In this document: one piece after another, positions 43,035-53,419 of the stretch
Position numbering within the stretch: the stretch's first letter is position 1
Layout: each line of letters begins with the position of its first letter
DNA from: Gracilariopsis chorda
Taxonomy: Eukaryota > Rhodophyta > Florideophyceae > Gracilariales > Gracilariaceae
NCBI GenBank assembly: GCA_003194525.1
Contig: NBIV01000197.1
Coordinates: 62,001 to 126,000, forward strand
Length of the DNA stretch: 64,000 nt
Reading direction: 5' to 3'
The notes under the pieces: generated by a model
Databases searched by the model: none
What the model was told of the DNA's origin: nothing
The model's input: only the letters and a program-made list of their open reading frames with translations
Position numbers and translations under genes: made by a program

Positions 43035-44723
43035 ATGCCGTTGGGTACGCGCGACTCTGAGGCACGGGCTATACGGAAAAGCCAGCGAACAAAGCGTGTT
43101 CATGAGCCGAACCAAAACTCTGTTCAGAGCAGTGGGATGTGTCTATCCCTGAAGATTCGCATGAAGCGACGAGTGCAGTTTTCTGATTCTGCTCCGGTTG
43201 TAGCGGACATTTTGAACACATTGATTGAGATATGTGTATCACAGCGCTCCAGGATGGTGCACAAAGCGCTAGGTGAGAAAACTGGAAGACGTTCTGAAGT
43301 AAGTGGAGTATCAGGTGTAGAACAGGAGCAGAAAAGGATTCAGACTGGAGGAGGTAGTGAAGTAGACATGGAAATTGACGGAAATTCACCAGCAAAGACG
43401 ATCAGTCGGATACAGGCACAGGTAGAAGTTGAAGCTGAAGAAGGAGTGAAGGATACCGCGGCGCCTTCCGAGCTGAAGGCAGAAACTGAAAAACATATTG
43501 AAGAGAAGAAGCAGGCTTCTGAGAATGGTGGTCAAGCTCAAGAGCTCAATGAAGAGCTGGCAGCCTGTTCTGACGCTCAGATACAGGAGAAGCCGCACAT
43601 GGAGCTACCATCAATGACTAGGTGTGAAGGACGCACTACGAAGACCGGGTCATGCACTGAGGATCAGGCAGACGTCCAAGAGACATTTGAAAACAATGGA
43701 AGGCGTTTATGGGTTGATGTGAAACTTCAGGACGGTGGTGAATGTAAGACAGAACTTGCGATGTCGAACGAGAGGCTTGTCTCAGCTCTGAATGGTTTAA
43801 AGGAGGTCTTTGACCTCCCTGCACTGTTTGCCTACATCGCTAAGAACTTTGGCTACCTTTATGCTGTACAATACTTCTCAGTGTTGCAGACGAGGAAGTC
43901 GAGGTCGTCTGCGCTGCTCACTGGAAAATTGCAGTGTCTGCGGCACAAGTCGCAGTGCCGCTCCAACATTCGGGCAAAGTTCTATCCCATTGCGAGATGT
44001 TGGGTAATTGAACAGGACCTGATACACACGCACACCCCCCAACAACTTCCATGCCACGATGATGTTGTAAGAAGGAGGTTTGAGGGCATTCGCTCCTCTT
44101 TAGCCTCCCTTCTACAAGAATGGAAAGACGACATACGGAAAAATGGAGAATATGTACGTCTGTCATGCATATTTCGAACCATATCCCCCTTCCAGGGAGC
44201 CGAGTTCTACAACAGCTCATCATGCTACCTCCTAGAGCATTCACATGGTCCTTTATCTCAAAGCGATGAAGAAACCGGAAGCGAAGACGATATGGCGTAT
44301 GGCGACTCCAGTGGGGCTGAGGACTTTTATCCCGTCTATTTCGTGTTGCATAGCACGAAATGCCCTGAGAGGGGAGGTGTTTTTGATGGCCGTGCTTCGC
44401 AAAGAGCAGTTCACGAACCCAAACCCGAGCTTTGGAAGCAACACTCCTCGGTTTCACAGGACGGAGGTAGGCCGTTTTCCAATGTACCGAAGAGGCCGCA
44501 GCAAGGACCTATCTCAGGGGAAGGCATCGGGAAAGGTGGCGTAAACGATGTAAAATGCTCGGATGGACTTCTGGATAACGCGTTTAACGTCGAGAGTGGC
44601 GTAAGAGGCGATTTTGGTAATTCTTTTGAAGCTGACCCCCTGCTGCTTCTCCGAACTCCTCAACACAAACATTGGACGCAAAATGCGAGCGTGCACGCCA
44701 CAGCGCTGTGGGCGCCGAATTAG
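43035..44723 (+). CDS. MULE ORF with FAR1-type zinc DNA-binding motif
   Basis: This is a 562-residue open frame from ATG 43035. The first half is polar and Glu/Lys-rich. At about residues 260-340 it has the FAR1/WRKY-GCM1-like signature: FGYLYAVQYF, then LQCLRHKSQCRSNIRAKF, then a tryptophan strand and HTHTP, giving C...C...HxH. This is the DNA-binding fold found at the N-terminus of MULE transposases, yet the transposase in the next frame has its own copy. The ORF overlaps the transposase frame by about 50 nt in a different phase. It is in the same phase as the upstream protease frame with one TAG between. It may be an accessory TIR-binding protein or an extra N-terminal part joined by splicing. 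Confidence 0.7.
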   Translation: MPLGTRDSEARAIRKSQRTKRVHEPNQNSVQSSGMCLSLKIRMKRRVQFSDSAPVVADILNTLIEICVSQRSRMVHKALGEKTGRRSEVSGVSGVEQEQKRIQTGGGSEVDMEIDGNSPAKTISRIQAQVEVEAEEGVKDTAAPSELKAETEKHIEEKKQASENGGQAQELNEELAACSDAQIQEKPHMELPSMTRCEGRTTKTGSCTEDQADVQETFENNGRRLWVDVKLQDGGECKTELAMSNERLVSALNGLKEVFDLPALFAYIAKNFGYLYAVQYFSVLQTRKSRSSALLTGKLQCLRHKSQCRSNIRAKFYPIARCWVIEQDLIHTHTPQQLPCHDDVVRRRFEGIRSSLASLLQEWKDDIRKNGEYVRLSCIFRTISPFQGAEFYNSSSCYLLEHSHGPLSQSDEETGSEDDMAYGDSSGAEDFYPVYFVLHSTKCPERGGVFDGRASQRAVHEPKPELWKQHSSVSQDGGRPFSNVPKRPQQGPISGEGIGKGGVNDVKCSDGLLDNAFNVESGVRGDFGNSFEADPLLLLRTPQHKHWTQNASVHATALWAPN

Positions 44724-44731
44724 GCTCAAAA

Positions 44732-47665
44732 ATGAGTGATGAGAGTGAAACTCTGAACGCAAACGTTGCATATGCGCAGCAGATTTCAGATGAGCAATCC
44801 GTTGAAGAAGAGGAGGCGCTGCTCATTGATCGATTCTTAGATGAAGAAGAGGAGGTTCCTTCATGCTTCTTCGAAGACTCTGATAGTGGCATCCTGAATG
44901 AAGAAAAATCGGAATCGAAGGAGAAGGATGGCCTTGAAGAGAAGGACGAAAAGTACTGGACAGAAGATGGTGATGAAGAACTGGGCACGGAATCCGTACA
45001 GAACACGATACCGAATGAGAGAATTGAGGAGTGTTTTAAAGCAGCAGTTTTAGCCTATCTGGAAAACCTTCCTCTCAATGCTCCTGGTGTCGCAGTTCTG
45101 AAGGAAGTTCAATTTATCGCGGACTGCTTCGGGTACAGCTTATTAATAAGGACTTCTATATACTTTGGAGAACGAAAGCGATCGCCGGATAAGGCAAAGT
45201 CTCCCAAGAGTCGTGGTGCTGAACGTGGGAATAGAAGGGGGCTGAAGAAGGGAATCTTGAAGTGCGATCAATAAAATAACAAGATGAGGCGATGCCTCTT
45301 CTCGATAACGATTAAGACGGAGGATTCTCGGCAGGAGGGAGATGGTGGAATGATCTACGTGGCTAATTTAAATGGTGGTAAACATGGACATGGTCCCTCT
45401 GGGAGCTTTGGTATTAGACATCTCAAGCCGCAAATGCGTTCTGAAGCGATACATATGACGAAAGATTTGCATAGGAGCTTTAGAGATACCATACGATACC
45501 TGGAAGACAAGTACAATCAAAAGATAAATCCGGTATCGGCGAGGAAGAAGTTGAGGTATGCTTCCTCCACAAGCAATCCCCGCGATTTGGAATGTGTAAG
45601 GTTGTGTGATCTGCTCTTTTCGTTGATCCAGTAGGATGCAGGGAATAAGGGATTCTTCGCTGCGCATGATTCGGGTAGGATGAAGTACGCTTGTTGGTCG
45701 TTTCGAGAGTGGATGGAAGACTACCAGAAGTTCGGCATTGTTCCGGGGGTATCTATTGATTGTAAAGCCATAGCCAATAGATACGGTTTCCCTCTGGTCA
45801 CCATTAATGGAAGAGCCAATGATGGTCATGTGTTGACATTTTTCATGGGATACATGTGCTCCGAAACAGAAGAGGACTTCGTACGAATTCTGTCCTACTT
45901 CAAGTCTATAGTCGCCGTCTCACCGGCGATGGTAGTGATGGACCAGAACACTGCGTGTATAAATGCAGCTGAGAAGGTGTTCAACTCGTCCTATATAAGC
46001 CTCAACGAATGGCATCTGAACGAGAATCAGAAGAAGAATGTGGCCAATTGGTGTAGAAAGATTGGTAAGATGGAGTGGATGCACGATTTGAAGAAAGACC
46101 TGTTCAACCTCAGAAATTCATATACGTTGGAAACGCTTTTCGGAAGGAGAAGAATGCTAGAATCCAAGTACTTTGATGCTCTTGACGATCGTCTCCCTGT
46201 GTGGTATAAGTACTTGTACCACTATAAGCCGCATATGCTGGTGTCTTGCTTCCGGAATGCGGTTATACCTACCCGTTACATGTTCCAAGGAACTGGCTAC
46301 ACCGAATCTTCTAACTCTGCATACAAGAAGATCATTATATCGAAGAAGATTCCCTTGTGCAAGGTTCCTTTGGAGGTTCGGCGTATATCCCAAGAACGGG
46401 CTGATACCCGGAACTTGGAGCTTGTAAGAACCTTATCTTCTCAAAGTGGGAGATATCGGAAGACAAGAGAGCTTGAGCACTTTCTACGTGTAGAAGTTGT
46501 AGACAGCCTGGTGGCTGAGTACACGAACTACGCCTTGGCGCGCTTCGTAGATTTGAGCTTTAAGCCCTCGAAGAACTACATTCTTTCCAGCACAGAGGTT
46601 GTGGATTATTCACAGGAAGCGTGGCTGGAAGCAATCAGAAACCTGGAAAGTAGTTCAACCCCAGCAGTGGGACCTGTAGCTCGCTTTAAGTTGAAATGGG
46701 GAAGCCATCTGAGTCAGAGCCAGACTGCGTCGGTGGATGAAGAGTGCTCATCACAGGAGACTGTTGTGCAATTCTCGAAAAGGTATACGGGGTCAGGGGA
46801 TGACGTTAAGGCAGAGTTTATTGGTGTCTGTTCCTGTGGGCAGCCCTGGTCCGTTGGTTTTGCTTGTCGTCACATGGTTCGATGTGCTGTGGTTTATCAG
46901 GAAGAATGTCTGCAGTTCCCTGAACTACGAAACATACTAGGATACTTCATACCTCTTGAAACGCTTTTCTCTACATACTGGAGAAAAGATACTTCTGCTA
47001 TGACAGTCCCATACTTGGCGAAACTCAGGTCAGAGACCCGATACTTCAACAACGAGGAGATGGATTACCGACTACGCCGTTTTGATGAGTCGACGGAGAA
47101 AGATTTTATCCCCATTGACTCAGATATACTTAGAACCAGTAGAGAAGACTCGGAAGTAGATGGGTACAAAACGTACATAGAAGTAAAAAACATCTACGAT
47201 GCTTTACATCGACAAGCTACTGGAATAGGACGTGTTGCGGTGAGTGGAGTTCTACGACTTTTAAGGGATGCCATCGAGGACATTAAGCAAGGAAAAGCGA
47301 CACACTTCGAAGCTCGAGGTACCTCTAAAACAAGGCTGGCTTCATTAACAGAACACGCGGAAGAAACAGAGAACACTGTCACTTTACTGCATCCATCGTC
47401 TTCTACAAAAGATTTCAGTTCATCAGGGATCCGTCCGCCAAACAATAGACGCCACAGGGCACAACGGAGAAAGAAAAGCTCCTTGGAGCGCACGAGAAAG
47501 CGAGCGAGGACAAGCCCACATTCATCCCAGGAAGTGTCTCAGAAAGACTGTCAACCACCTTCAACATCCTCAGAACCAGCGGTGCCACCCTCAACTTCAA
47601 TAGGCCCAGACATGCAAGACGAAGCACTTCGAATTATGTCAAAGTCTCTCGGACACATCCACTAG
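44732..47665 (+). pseudogene. MULE transposase (two in-frame stops)
   Basis: One frame runs from the ATG at 44732 to TAG at 47663, broken by TAA at 45272 and TAG at 45632. It starts with an acidic stretch, then a FAR1-type zinc domain spanning the first stop (ILKCD ... RRCLFSITIK ... GKHGHGPS). The third segment (from ATG 45680) is the MULE core: Asp27 in GVSIDCKA, Asp88 in VVMDQNTA, His112 in NEWHLNEN and Glu209 in GYTESSN, the expected DDE spacing. A SWIM zinc finger follows (CSCGQPWSVGFACRH). The tail is basic and Ser/Pro-rich, probably nuclear-targeting. The core itself is uninterrupted for 661 codons. Confidence 0.9.
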
Positions 47666-47953
47666 CTGTAGCATTGACCACAGGCGTTTGATCCCTTTCC
47701 TTCTTTCATAATTTCTTTGAGCTCTTTCTGTTCTTCGTAAAAGCCTTGAGGTCTTGCTTCTTTCGCCTTATGCTTCACTTTAATTCTTTATTCAACTTCT
47801 ATATATCGTCGCGTATTCTAAAACGTCGTCCAAGAACGCGTGAACAGTCTTTCTTGCATCTGAGAACCCCGTAATGGAAGCCCAGTTGGAATTGTTCCAT
47901 GCACCTCGATCACTGAAGAGCCAACGTATCTTTGAAAAGACTAAACAATAGTA
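47666..47953. other. Spacer between convergent MULE ORFs
   Basis: This T-rich 288-nt interval between the transposase stop and the end of the minus-strand acidic ORF probably holds both 3' ends. No gene is seen. Confidence 0.45.
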
Positions 47954-49336
47954 TCACCTGAACTCATGAACAGAAATCGGAGATGCAGTTTCTTCCGACT
48001 TAACTTCAACTGTCCCCAACAGTACTTCAGGTCCATGCTGGTTCACGTCGGACTCGTCAATCCCAGTTACACAACTCGAATCTCTTGTTATAGCTTCAGT
48101 CGTTGCACTGTCCACACGCACGTTTTCTGTGAGCATACCTTCTGCGACCACAATGGGAGACTGCTCTACATAGACCTGTTGAATGTCACCTAATTCCTCA
48201 ACGACTGCTTGACCGTATACCTTATCCGGATCGACAACATCTTCATAGTCTTCTTCAATATCAGAATGAGCATCAACGTCTGCGGGTCTCCCTTCCGCAG
48301 TTAAGTGAAGCTCCTCCACTTCGTCCCGAACATCGAACTCAACAGGCGCTTGTCCGCTCAGGCCCTCATCTTCCTCATCAGCTTCGTCGTACTCATCATC
48401 ATCCTCTCCTACGACATTGAGAGTAGCAAAAGCCAGTACAGGTGGCTCTGCTACAAAGTCCTCGTCGCCACCATACTCTTCCCTTGTGGCATCAACTTCT
48501 TCAATGTACTCCTCGTCTGCACCCTCCTCAGCACCTCCTCCCTCAACAACAGCCGCATCTACATCAACTACGAGACTGGGAATTGATTCTTGTTCCTGCT
48601 CTTGCGATGTGTCCACATCCTCGGTAGGCATTCCAGCATCTTGCCCTTTAGCTTCGCCCTCAACATCAAAATCAGTCGCTTCAGGTTCAACTACGTGCTA
48701 TTGGCCAGTCCCAGAGCTCTCGTCGTCTTCTCCTTCGGCCTTTTCGAGTTCTGTGGCCAAAGCCGGCGTGTGTGCAGCACGATCTAGCGGGTTATCAGTG
48801 TCTTCATCCGCGTTCTATTGCAAACCCTCGGTTGTGCCTTCTAGGGTTTCCAAATTAGATTCCCCATACTTCGATGTTAAATCGAGCAAGTCTGGCTTGT
48901 CCCCAGACGTTGTAGTCACATCCTCAGACCCATCCTTATAGATGGAAGCTGAAAAGAATCCACGGGTTGTCTCAGTGACGTCCTCGTCGGCGATTTCTTG
49001 AACCCTGACGTCGCCGGTCTCGGGAATGGCTATCTGCTCCCTGACTTTGTGGAGCTCAGTTTCCACTGGATTCTCTGTACTGCCGCCATCATCCACCTGC
49101 GTTGCGATCACCACGGCGTCCTCCGCAACAGGTTCGATGGCCCCTAGATCCAAATTGTGCTCTCGAGGCTCATCTTCGGTAATTGGGCAGGCGTCATCCC
49201 CAGCCTTGCCCACTGGGTCCTGGGCCGTAGTGTTCTCTGTAACGCCAATAATACCCTCAGCACGATCACGATTCCCTATGCCTCTTCTTCGTCGGCTACG
49301 CTCACCAGTTTGCACAAAGATGGCGCGAAATGGCAA
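47954..49336 (-). pseudogene. Acidic low-complexity ORF of the MULE (two in-frame TAG stops)
   Basis: One minus-strand frame stays open from just inside the right TIR (49336) to 47954 apart from TAG codons at 48815 and about 48693. No ATG is visible before the ATG at 48631; the upstream part would need a start inside the TIR, a non-ATG start or an upstream exon. The product is about 460 residues, very rich in Asp, Glu and Val (EEGADEEYIEEVDA, EDDDEYDEADEEDEG), with a short basic patch (RSRRRR) at its start. No domain is recognised. Its position mirrors the second gene of bi-genic Mutator elements such as MuDR, which also converges on the transposase. It could be a partner for the basic transposase tail; that is inference. 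Confidence 0.5.
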
Positions 49337-49343
49337 TTATGAT

Positions 49344-49583
49344 ATTTACGTTGTGCTGACTTGGCGGCCGGAGAGAGCAGGGATAGAGGGAATGCTCTGA
49401 CTCTGCGGATCTACTGGTTGAAATCCAAAATAGGGGCGTATTATTGGCTACAGTAAGATCTGAAGTGGCACGGGCACCTGTGCAGCTCGCCGTGGCACGT
49501 GCCCGCTGAATCTCTCATTTTATTGGTGCAAATGCGCGCTGACTCGCCTACACTATCTACGTCGTGTAGTTTAGCAGTTTCCC
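49344..49583 (-). repeat. MULE right terminal inverted repeat, 240 bp
   Basis: This is the reverse complement of 41478-41717 and ends GCAGTTTCCC at 49583. It is followed by ACGATACAC, the right target-site copy. Confidence 0.95.
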
Positions 49584-50096
49584 ACGATACACCCGTCACC
49601 ACTCTTGTGCGCGACAGTCTCACGTGAACAATGCCTCCTCTGACATCTTTGGATTGAAGTGTAGAACATGGGTGGATGTACGCTAACGCGTGTACGGCAC
49701 GTGTTGATAGATTAGATGTTATCACATTTGATCTTTTGCAGATCTCAATAACGTTTAGTCAACCATCTATTGGTTACATTCTAAGTTCTTGAAAACCAGA
49801 TGTAGGATTGAGCGCGCTATACTTCTTGAAATAAGATTGCATCACGGTGTAAGGATTTAAATATTTAACCAAGACACTCACTTGTATATATCTCTTGATC
49901 GGGTCAAAAGAATTTGTTGATATTTGCGTCCTAACCAAGCTTTTGGTTTGCCGTTGTCGTACAATGAGTGCAAAGCTTGAGCCTTCATTTATTGCAGAAC
50001 GGTGCTCACTTTTGTAGCGAAGAGCACAGCTCAAGGAGTTTCTGAGCAGAAAAATGCGTGGGATGGGCGATGACCTGTTCTTGATTATAACAATAC
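49584..50096. other. Spacer between the MULE and an LTR
   Basis: There is no convincing gene; short minus-strand frames (for example 49774-50142) have no recognisable domain. Confidence 0.4.
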
Positions 50097-51164
50097 TGTC
50101 GGTCGCGAATGTTGCGGAATGTGCCAGACATTGCTGGAACACACGTGTAGAATGTTCCAGTAGTGTCTAGCACATTGCACGCTTTGTTGGCCCAGCAAAC
50201 ACTACAGTATTTTAGTGATGCTGGCGCAAATTGTCGCTTTATTATTGGTTAGTGTGCAGCTCCAGAGGTCTCTAGAATCCAATGGAGTAACCTAGACGCA
50301 CACATGAGTAACTAGCAAGTAGAAATGCGTATTTGGCTCGTTTGAAGTACCTCTAAACACTATAAAAAGAGGTTCTGAGCTTCGGACTTCGGTCTGAACT
50401 CACCTCAACAATCGACCAACATCTAAGCCCCACCCCCTATCAACCTTCAGCCACTTCAACTATCATCAACAACCAGTGAGGCGTTCGCCGCTGGATAAAG
50501 GGCTTCTAGTGAGGCGTGTGCCGCTAGTTGTCCAATAGGGTGGGGAAATACCGTCGCTAAGACCGGTTGAAGCGCCTTAGGCGTTGACGGGAGACGGGTA
50601 GTGTGTACCAAAGGTTTTTCTGTCGTCTGTGAGCCCCACCGGAGCTTTGCTCGGATAACGGTGTCGGTCGAAAGACCTGGTGATTTCCGGACGGAGGTAC
50701 TTGACGGGAAGCTATCCGCAGGCGACGTGCCGTGCAACCTTTCCTGCAAAGGGCCAGCTTGGGTATAGAGTGAAAGAATATCCCGCTGTTAGTAGCTCTC
50801 CTCGGGAAGCGCTGTAAGGATTGTATGCGCCTGCTTCTGGTTAGTGCAGAGGTAGGTAGGCTGCAGAATCCACTTCACATCCGGAGTGTCTGACCGGAAG
50901 CCGAGGGTCTGACTCTTAGTGATCTTTGACATAATTCTTGGGTTGCGCGCCGTTTCAACAAAGAAGTTAAGAAGTTTTATTTGGGTATTGAGCCTTTTGC
51001 TCTCCTTAGTGTTGTTTTATTTCATCGAGTGGGTTTAGTTCTTTTGATCCCACTGTTTTCAACTTGTTTTGGGGCTTTTAGCTAGGAAGAGCACCCTTTT
51101 GGCTTTTATTATTACAACTTCTTGGCCCCCTGCGTCACCGTCTCGTGATGGCGCCCACAACTGC
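50097..51164 (+). repeat. Solo-like LTR (plus orientation)
   Basis: This 1.07-kb sequence starts TGTCGGTCGCGAA and ends near GCGCCCACAACTGCA. It matches 54747-55819 in inverted orientation over its whole length, at perhaps 70-75% identity by eye. It contains TATAAAAA at 50361 followed by a short GC-poor initiator region, as in a U3/R promoter. No partner in direct orientation is seen in the window. Confidence 0.75.
50361..50368 (+). promoter_or_regulatory. TATA box within the LTR
   Basis: CACTATAAAAAGAGG lies about 265 nt into the LTR; the inverted copy has CTACAAAAGG at the same place. Confidence 0.55.
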
Positions 51165-51907
51165 AAAGCTTAGGTTTTCAATGAAGATGAAACCGCGTGT
51201 GGCAACGAGCAGCAACCCCGTACGTGTAGCTGGGTTTCAAATAAACATTAATTAAAACGAATTCATGTGTGTTTCATGCACACCAGTTCGTGCATGCTGC
51301 GCTGCAGTGACACCATATGACAAATTCAGGAGCGTAACTTGCTGTTTGCTGCGGATGAAGAGCAGCCCTCACATGACGTTTTGCGACAGCATATGTACAC
51401 GCACACCCCCACGTGCTCCTAGTTGCACGCCTACCTCACTGCGCTGACCCAGAGACTCAACTTGCGACTATGATGTCCTATGGGTATCCTCGTATTGTGC
51501 CAGACTAGTGGTAAGCGCTTCCCTGCAATCTAAGAAGATTTGGTGTGGGAGGTGCACTATCGTCGCCTGCCTTCTGGTAGGTCAAACAATGCGGAATTAC
51601 TTGCATCCAGGGTTATGATGTTTTTGTTCGTGGATATTGATCAATCGAAATGTGGAACTCCGCAGTAGCAGTATGATACTAAGAATATGAACTGTTGTGT
51701 CTTATGCTCCGCATGTGTCAATGAGATACATTATCAGAGTGGAGTACTACTTGTCTGAAATATTAACGTGCTGACACAATACACATCCTTGCTAACATTG
51801 GAAAAACTTCATTGATGGCATTGACTGTTCAAAACGTCAGCATTTATTGCCTCTGAAGTTTCATCCTTTTCCACCTGACCATGCTCTCAGTTCCGCAGTA
51901 CTCTCTG
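51165..51907. other. Upstream region of the secreted-protein gene
   Basis: There is no convincing coding frame. It lies between the LTR end and a TATA box at 51908 and is the presumed promoter region of the downstream gene. Confidence 0.4.
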
Positions 51908-51915
51908 TATAAAAG
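51908..51915 (+). promoter_or_regulatory. TATA box of the secreted-protein gene
   Basis: CTGTATAAAAGTGAAGG lies 86 nt before the ATG at 51994. Transcription would start near 51940, so the TTG-opened extension of the frame at 51946 is not a credible start. Confidence 0.6.
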
Positions 51916-51993
51916 TGAAGGATAAATGGCGGGACTATCTTCCGTTTGGGACTGTGTATCGCACAACTGTATCACAAGAGGTTCACACACATC

Positions 51994-53418
51994 ATGCAGG
52001 AACAAGCTAAGAACATGAAAGTATTCTTGTCTCTCACGCTGTTTGCTCGTTTCTTGCTGAGCTACGCGGCTTCATATCCAAGTTTTTATTCTCCAACTGA
52101 TCTAAGTGTGGCCGTCAAAGCATCACAAACCTCAAACGAAGTTTTCCGGTGTGACTCATCAAACGCAATCCATCGCGCACTTTGCCGAGCTGCATTAAAT
52201 AAGGTCAACTCAGAGCTCGAAGGGGCCGGAATTAGCATCGACCGCAATGGAGTCCTGTTTTTGTACGATGACCCCTCCAACAGAAAGATCCAAACCGGTA
52301 AATCTTGCTCGGTGACCGCAGAACAAAGGCATCAACACCTGGAAGTACGTTTCAAGAGGTCAGCGCGCTTACGTCTGAAGGGAAACTCATTGACAGAACC
52401 ATTTGTCCTTCGTCTCAAATTGCCGGTCACTTTGAGCAGCAGGGTGGATATTAAGCAACGTTTCGGTGCAAAAGTACCACAGATCTCTTCATTCAAGATT
52501 CGGATGAAGTGTAAGAATTATGCAAGTGACTCTTATTCGCTTAAGGGCTCATTGAGCACCAACGCAAATATGGGCATCGGGTTCTATTTGAAACCCTCTC
52601 TCGGTACCGTCGCATCGGGCGATTATGCTATCGTCCTTCAACCCATTGTTCGTGTTGTGACAAAGCTGGAGAGCACTGATATAAGGCTTGATGCAAGTGG
52701 CGTTAGCCCCATCGCAGCAGTTTGGAGTTCGGTTGTTGGATGGACTTCAACGCTTACCCAAGTGGCGGATGCTGCACTCAACGGTAAATGCATCACAGCA
52801 GTGATCGAAAGAAATGTGGCTTGGGATGTTGGTTCCGCAGTGGTGCTGGGTATAGGCTCACTCCCGGCTCCGCTAGAAAAACTCTTGTGGAAGCTGCTGT
52901 CTACAGTCGGCGAGTTCCTTGCTCGAAAAAAGGCGAGGGGATACGGTGAAGATATTGAGGATGATCTAAATAAGAAAGTAAGGCGTGCCCTTAATGTAGG
53001 ATCAGATGGGAGGCGTGTCATCATCATCAAACGGAATTTCATGGAAATGCTTCGCAAACAGGGAGAAAACGAAAATGTATTTGTGAGACCGCCGACAAAT
53101 CCTACAGCTCACTGCATGACTGGAGTTAATTATATGTGTTCAATCTGCCGCGGATGCTCTCAATGCGTATCCGAACGAAACAGATGCAGGGCTCAGCAGA
53201 GAGCTGTTACCCAGAAATGGACACCTAAAAATCTGATTCATTCTGTGCCGAAGATCGCTGCATTGGCAAGGCCCAGTCCAAACCCCAAACCTGCCCCCCG
53301 CGGTACGGTTCAGGATAGAGATGCATGTTATAGACGTGCACATAGCGTCTGTGCAGCCTGCAGGGGTTGCGGCGAATGCCGATATTTAATTTCGCAGTGC
53401 GATAGAATTCGTATTTAG
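51994..53418 (+). CDS. Secreted protein with two identical-spacing Cys repeats, unknown function
   Basis: This 474-residue intact frame has ATG at 51994 or 52015 and TAG at 53416. The N-terminus (MKVFLSLTLFARFLLSYAAS) is a clear signal peptide, which argues that the product enters the secretory pathway. The middle is about 330 residues of mixed beta-like sequence with a hydrophobic segment (VGSAVVLGIGSLPAPLEKLL), then a basic linker. The C-terminus has two copies of C-x7-C-x2-C-x2-C-x2-C-x6-C (53113-53187 and 53326-53400), both containing CRGC, separated by a Pro/Lys-rich linker. I recognise no family; the twin motif suggests a disulfide- or metal-stabilised binding module. It is framed by two inverted LTRs and followed within a few bases by a copia fragment, yet remains open throughout. 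Confidence 0.8.
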   Translation: MQEQAKNMKVFLSLTLFARFLLSYAASYPSFYSPTDLSVAVKASQTSNEVFRCDSSNAIHRALCRAALNKVNSELEGAGISIDRNGVLFLYDDPSNRKIQTGKSCSVTAEQRHQHLEVRFKRSARLRLKGNSLTEPFVLRLKLPVTLSSRVDIKQRFGAKVPQISSFKIRMKCKNYASDSYSLKGSLSTNANMGIGFYLKPSLGTVASGDYAIVLQPIVRVVTKLESTDIRLDASGVSPIAAVWSSVVGWTSTLTQVADAALNGKCITAVIERNVAWDVGSAVVLGIGSLPAPLEKLLWKLLSTVGEFLARKKARGYGEDIEDDLNKKVRRALNVGSDGRRVIIIKRNFMEMLRKQGENENVFVRPPTNPTAHCMTGVNYMCSICRGCSQCVSERNRCRAQQRAVTQKWTPKNLIHSVPKIAALARPSPNPKPAPRGTVQDRDACYRRAHSVCAACRGCGECRYLISQCDRIRI

Positions 53419-53419
53419 T

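Larger units (their letters stand above)
41478..49583 (+). mobile_element. Mutator-like DNA transposon (MULE) with Ulp1-type protease
   Basis: This is an 8106-bp element bounded by 240-bp terminal inverted repeats that start GGGAAA. The flanks TTGATACAC (41469-41477) and ACGATACAC (49584-49592) match at 7 of 9 bases, which fits the 8-11 bp target duplications of Mutator elements. It holds a Ulp1/SENP-like protease ORF, an ORF with a FAR1-type zinc motif, a MULE transposase with its own FAR1-type domain, DDE core and SWIM finger, and a converging acidic ORF. Protease-bearing MULEs are known in plants (Kaonashi-type), so the combination has precedent, but the second DNA-binding ORF and the acidic ORF are unusual. 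Several in-frame stops suggest it is no longer autonomous, while the near-perfect TIRs suggest recent activity. Confidence 0.93.

Noticed and set aside
42417-48817. Stop-codon reassignment to explain the in-frame TAGs in the MULE
   Set aside because: NOT1, the Myb/SANT-like gene, both Cys-rich copies and the secreted-protein gene all end in TAG at sensible places, so TAG is a normal stop here; the MULE stops are decay.
41478-49583. Polinton-like element suggested by the Ulp1-type protease
   Set aside because: There is no capsid, polymerase or packaging gene. The transposase is clearly of the MULE type, and TIR and target-site lengths fit Mutator.
50456-50749. 97-residue minus-strand frame, similar to 55190-55372, as a conserved gene
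   Set aside because: The similarity is explained by the two homologous LTRs; the frame lies inside LTR sequence.
51946-51993. Extension of the secreted-protein frame upstream of 51994
   Set aside because: The upstream codon is TTG and lies at the expected transcription start 30-35 nt after the TATA box; the signal peptide begins at the later ATG.
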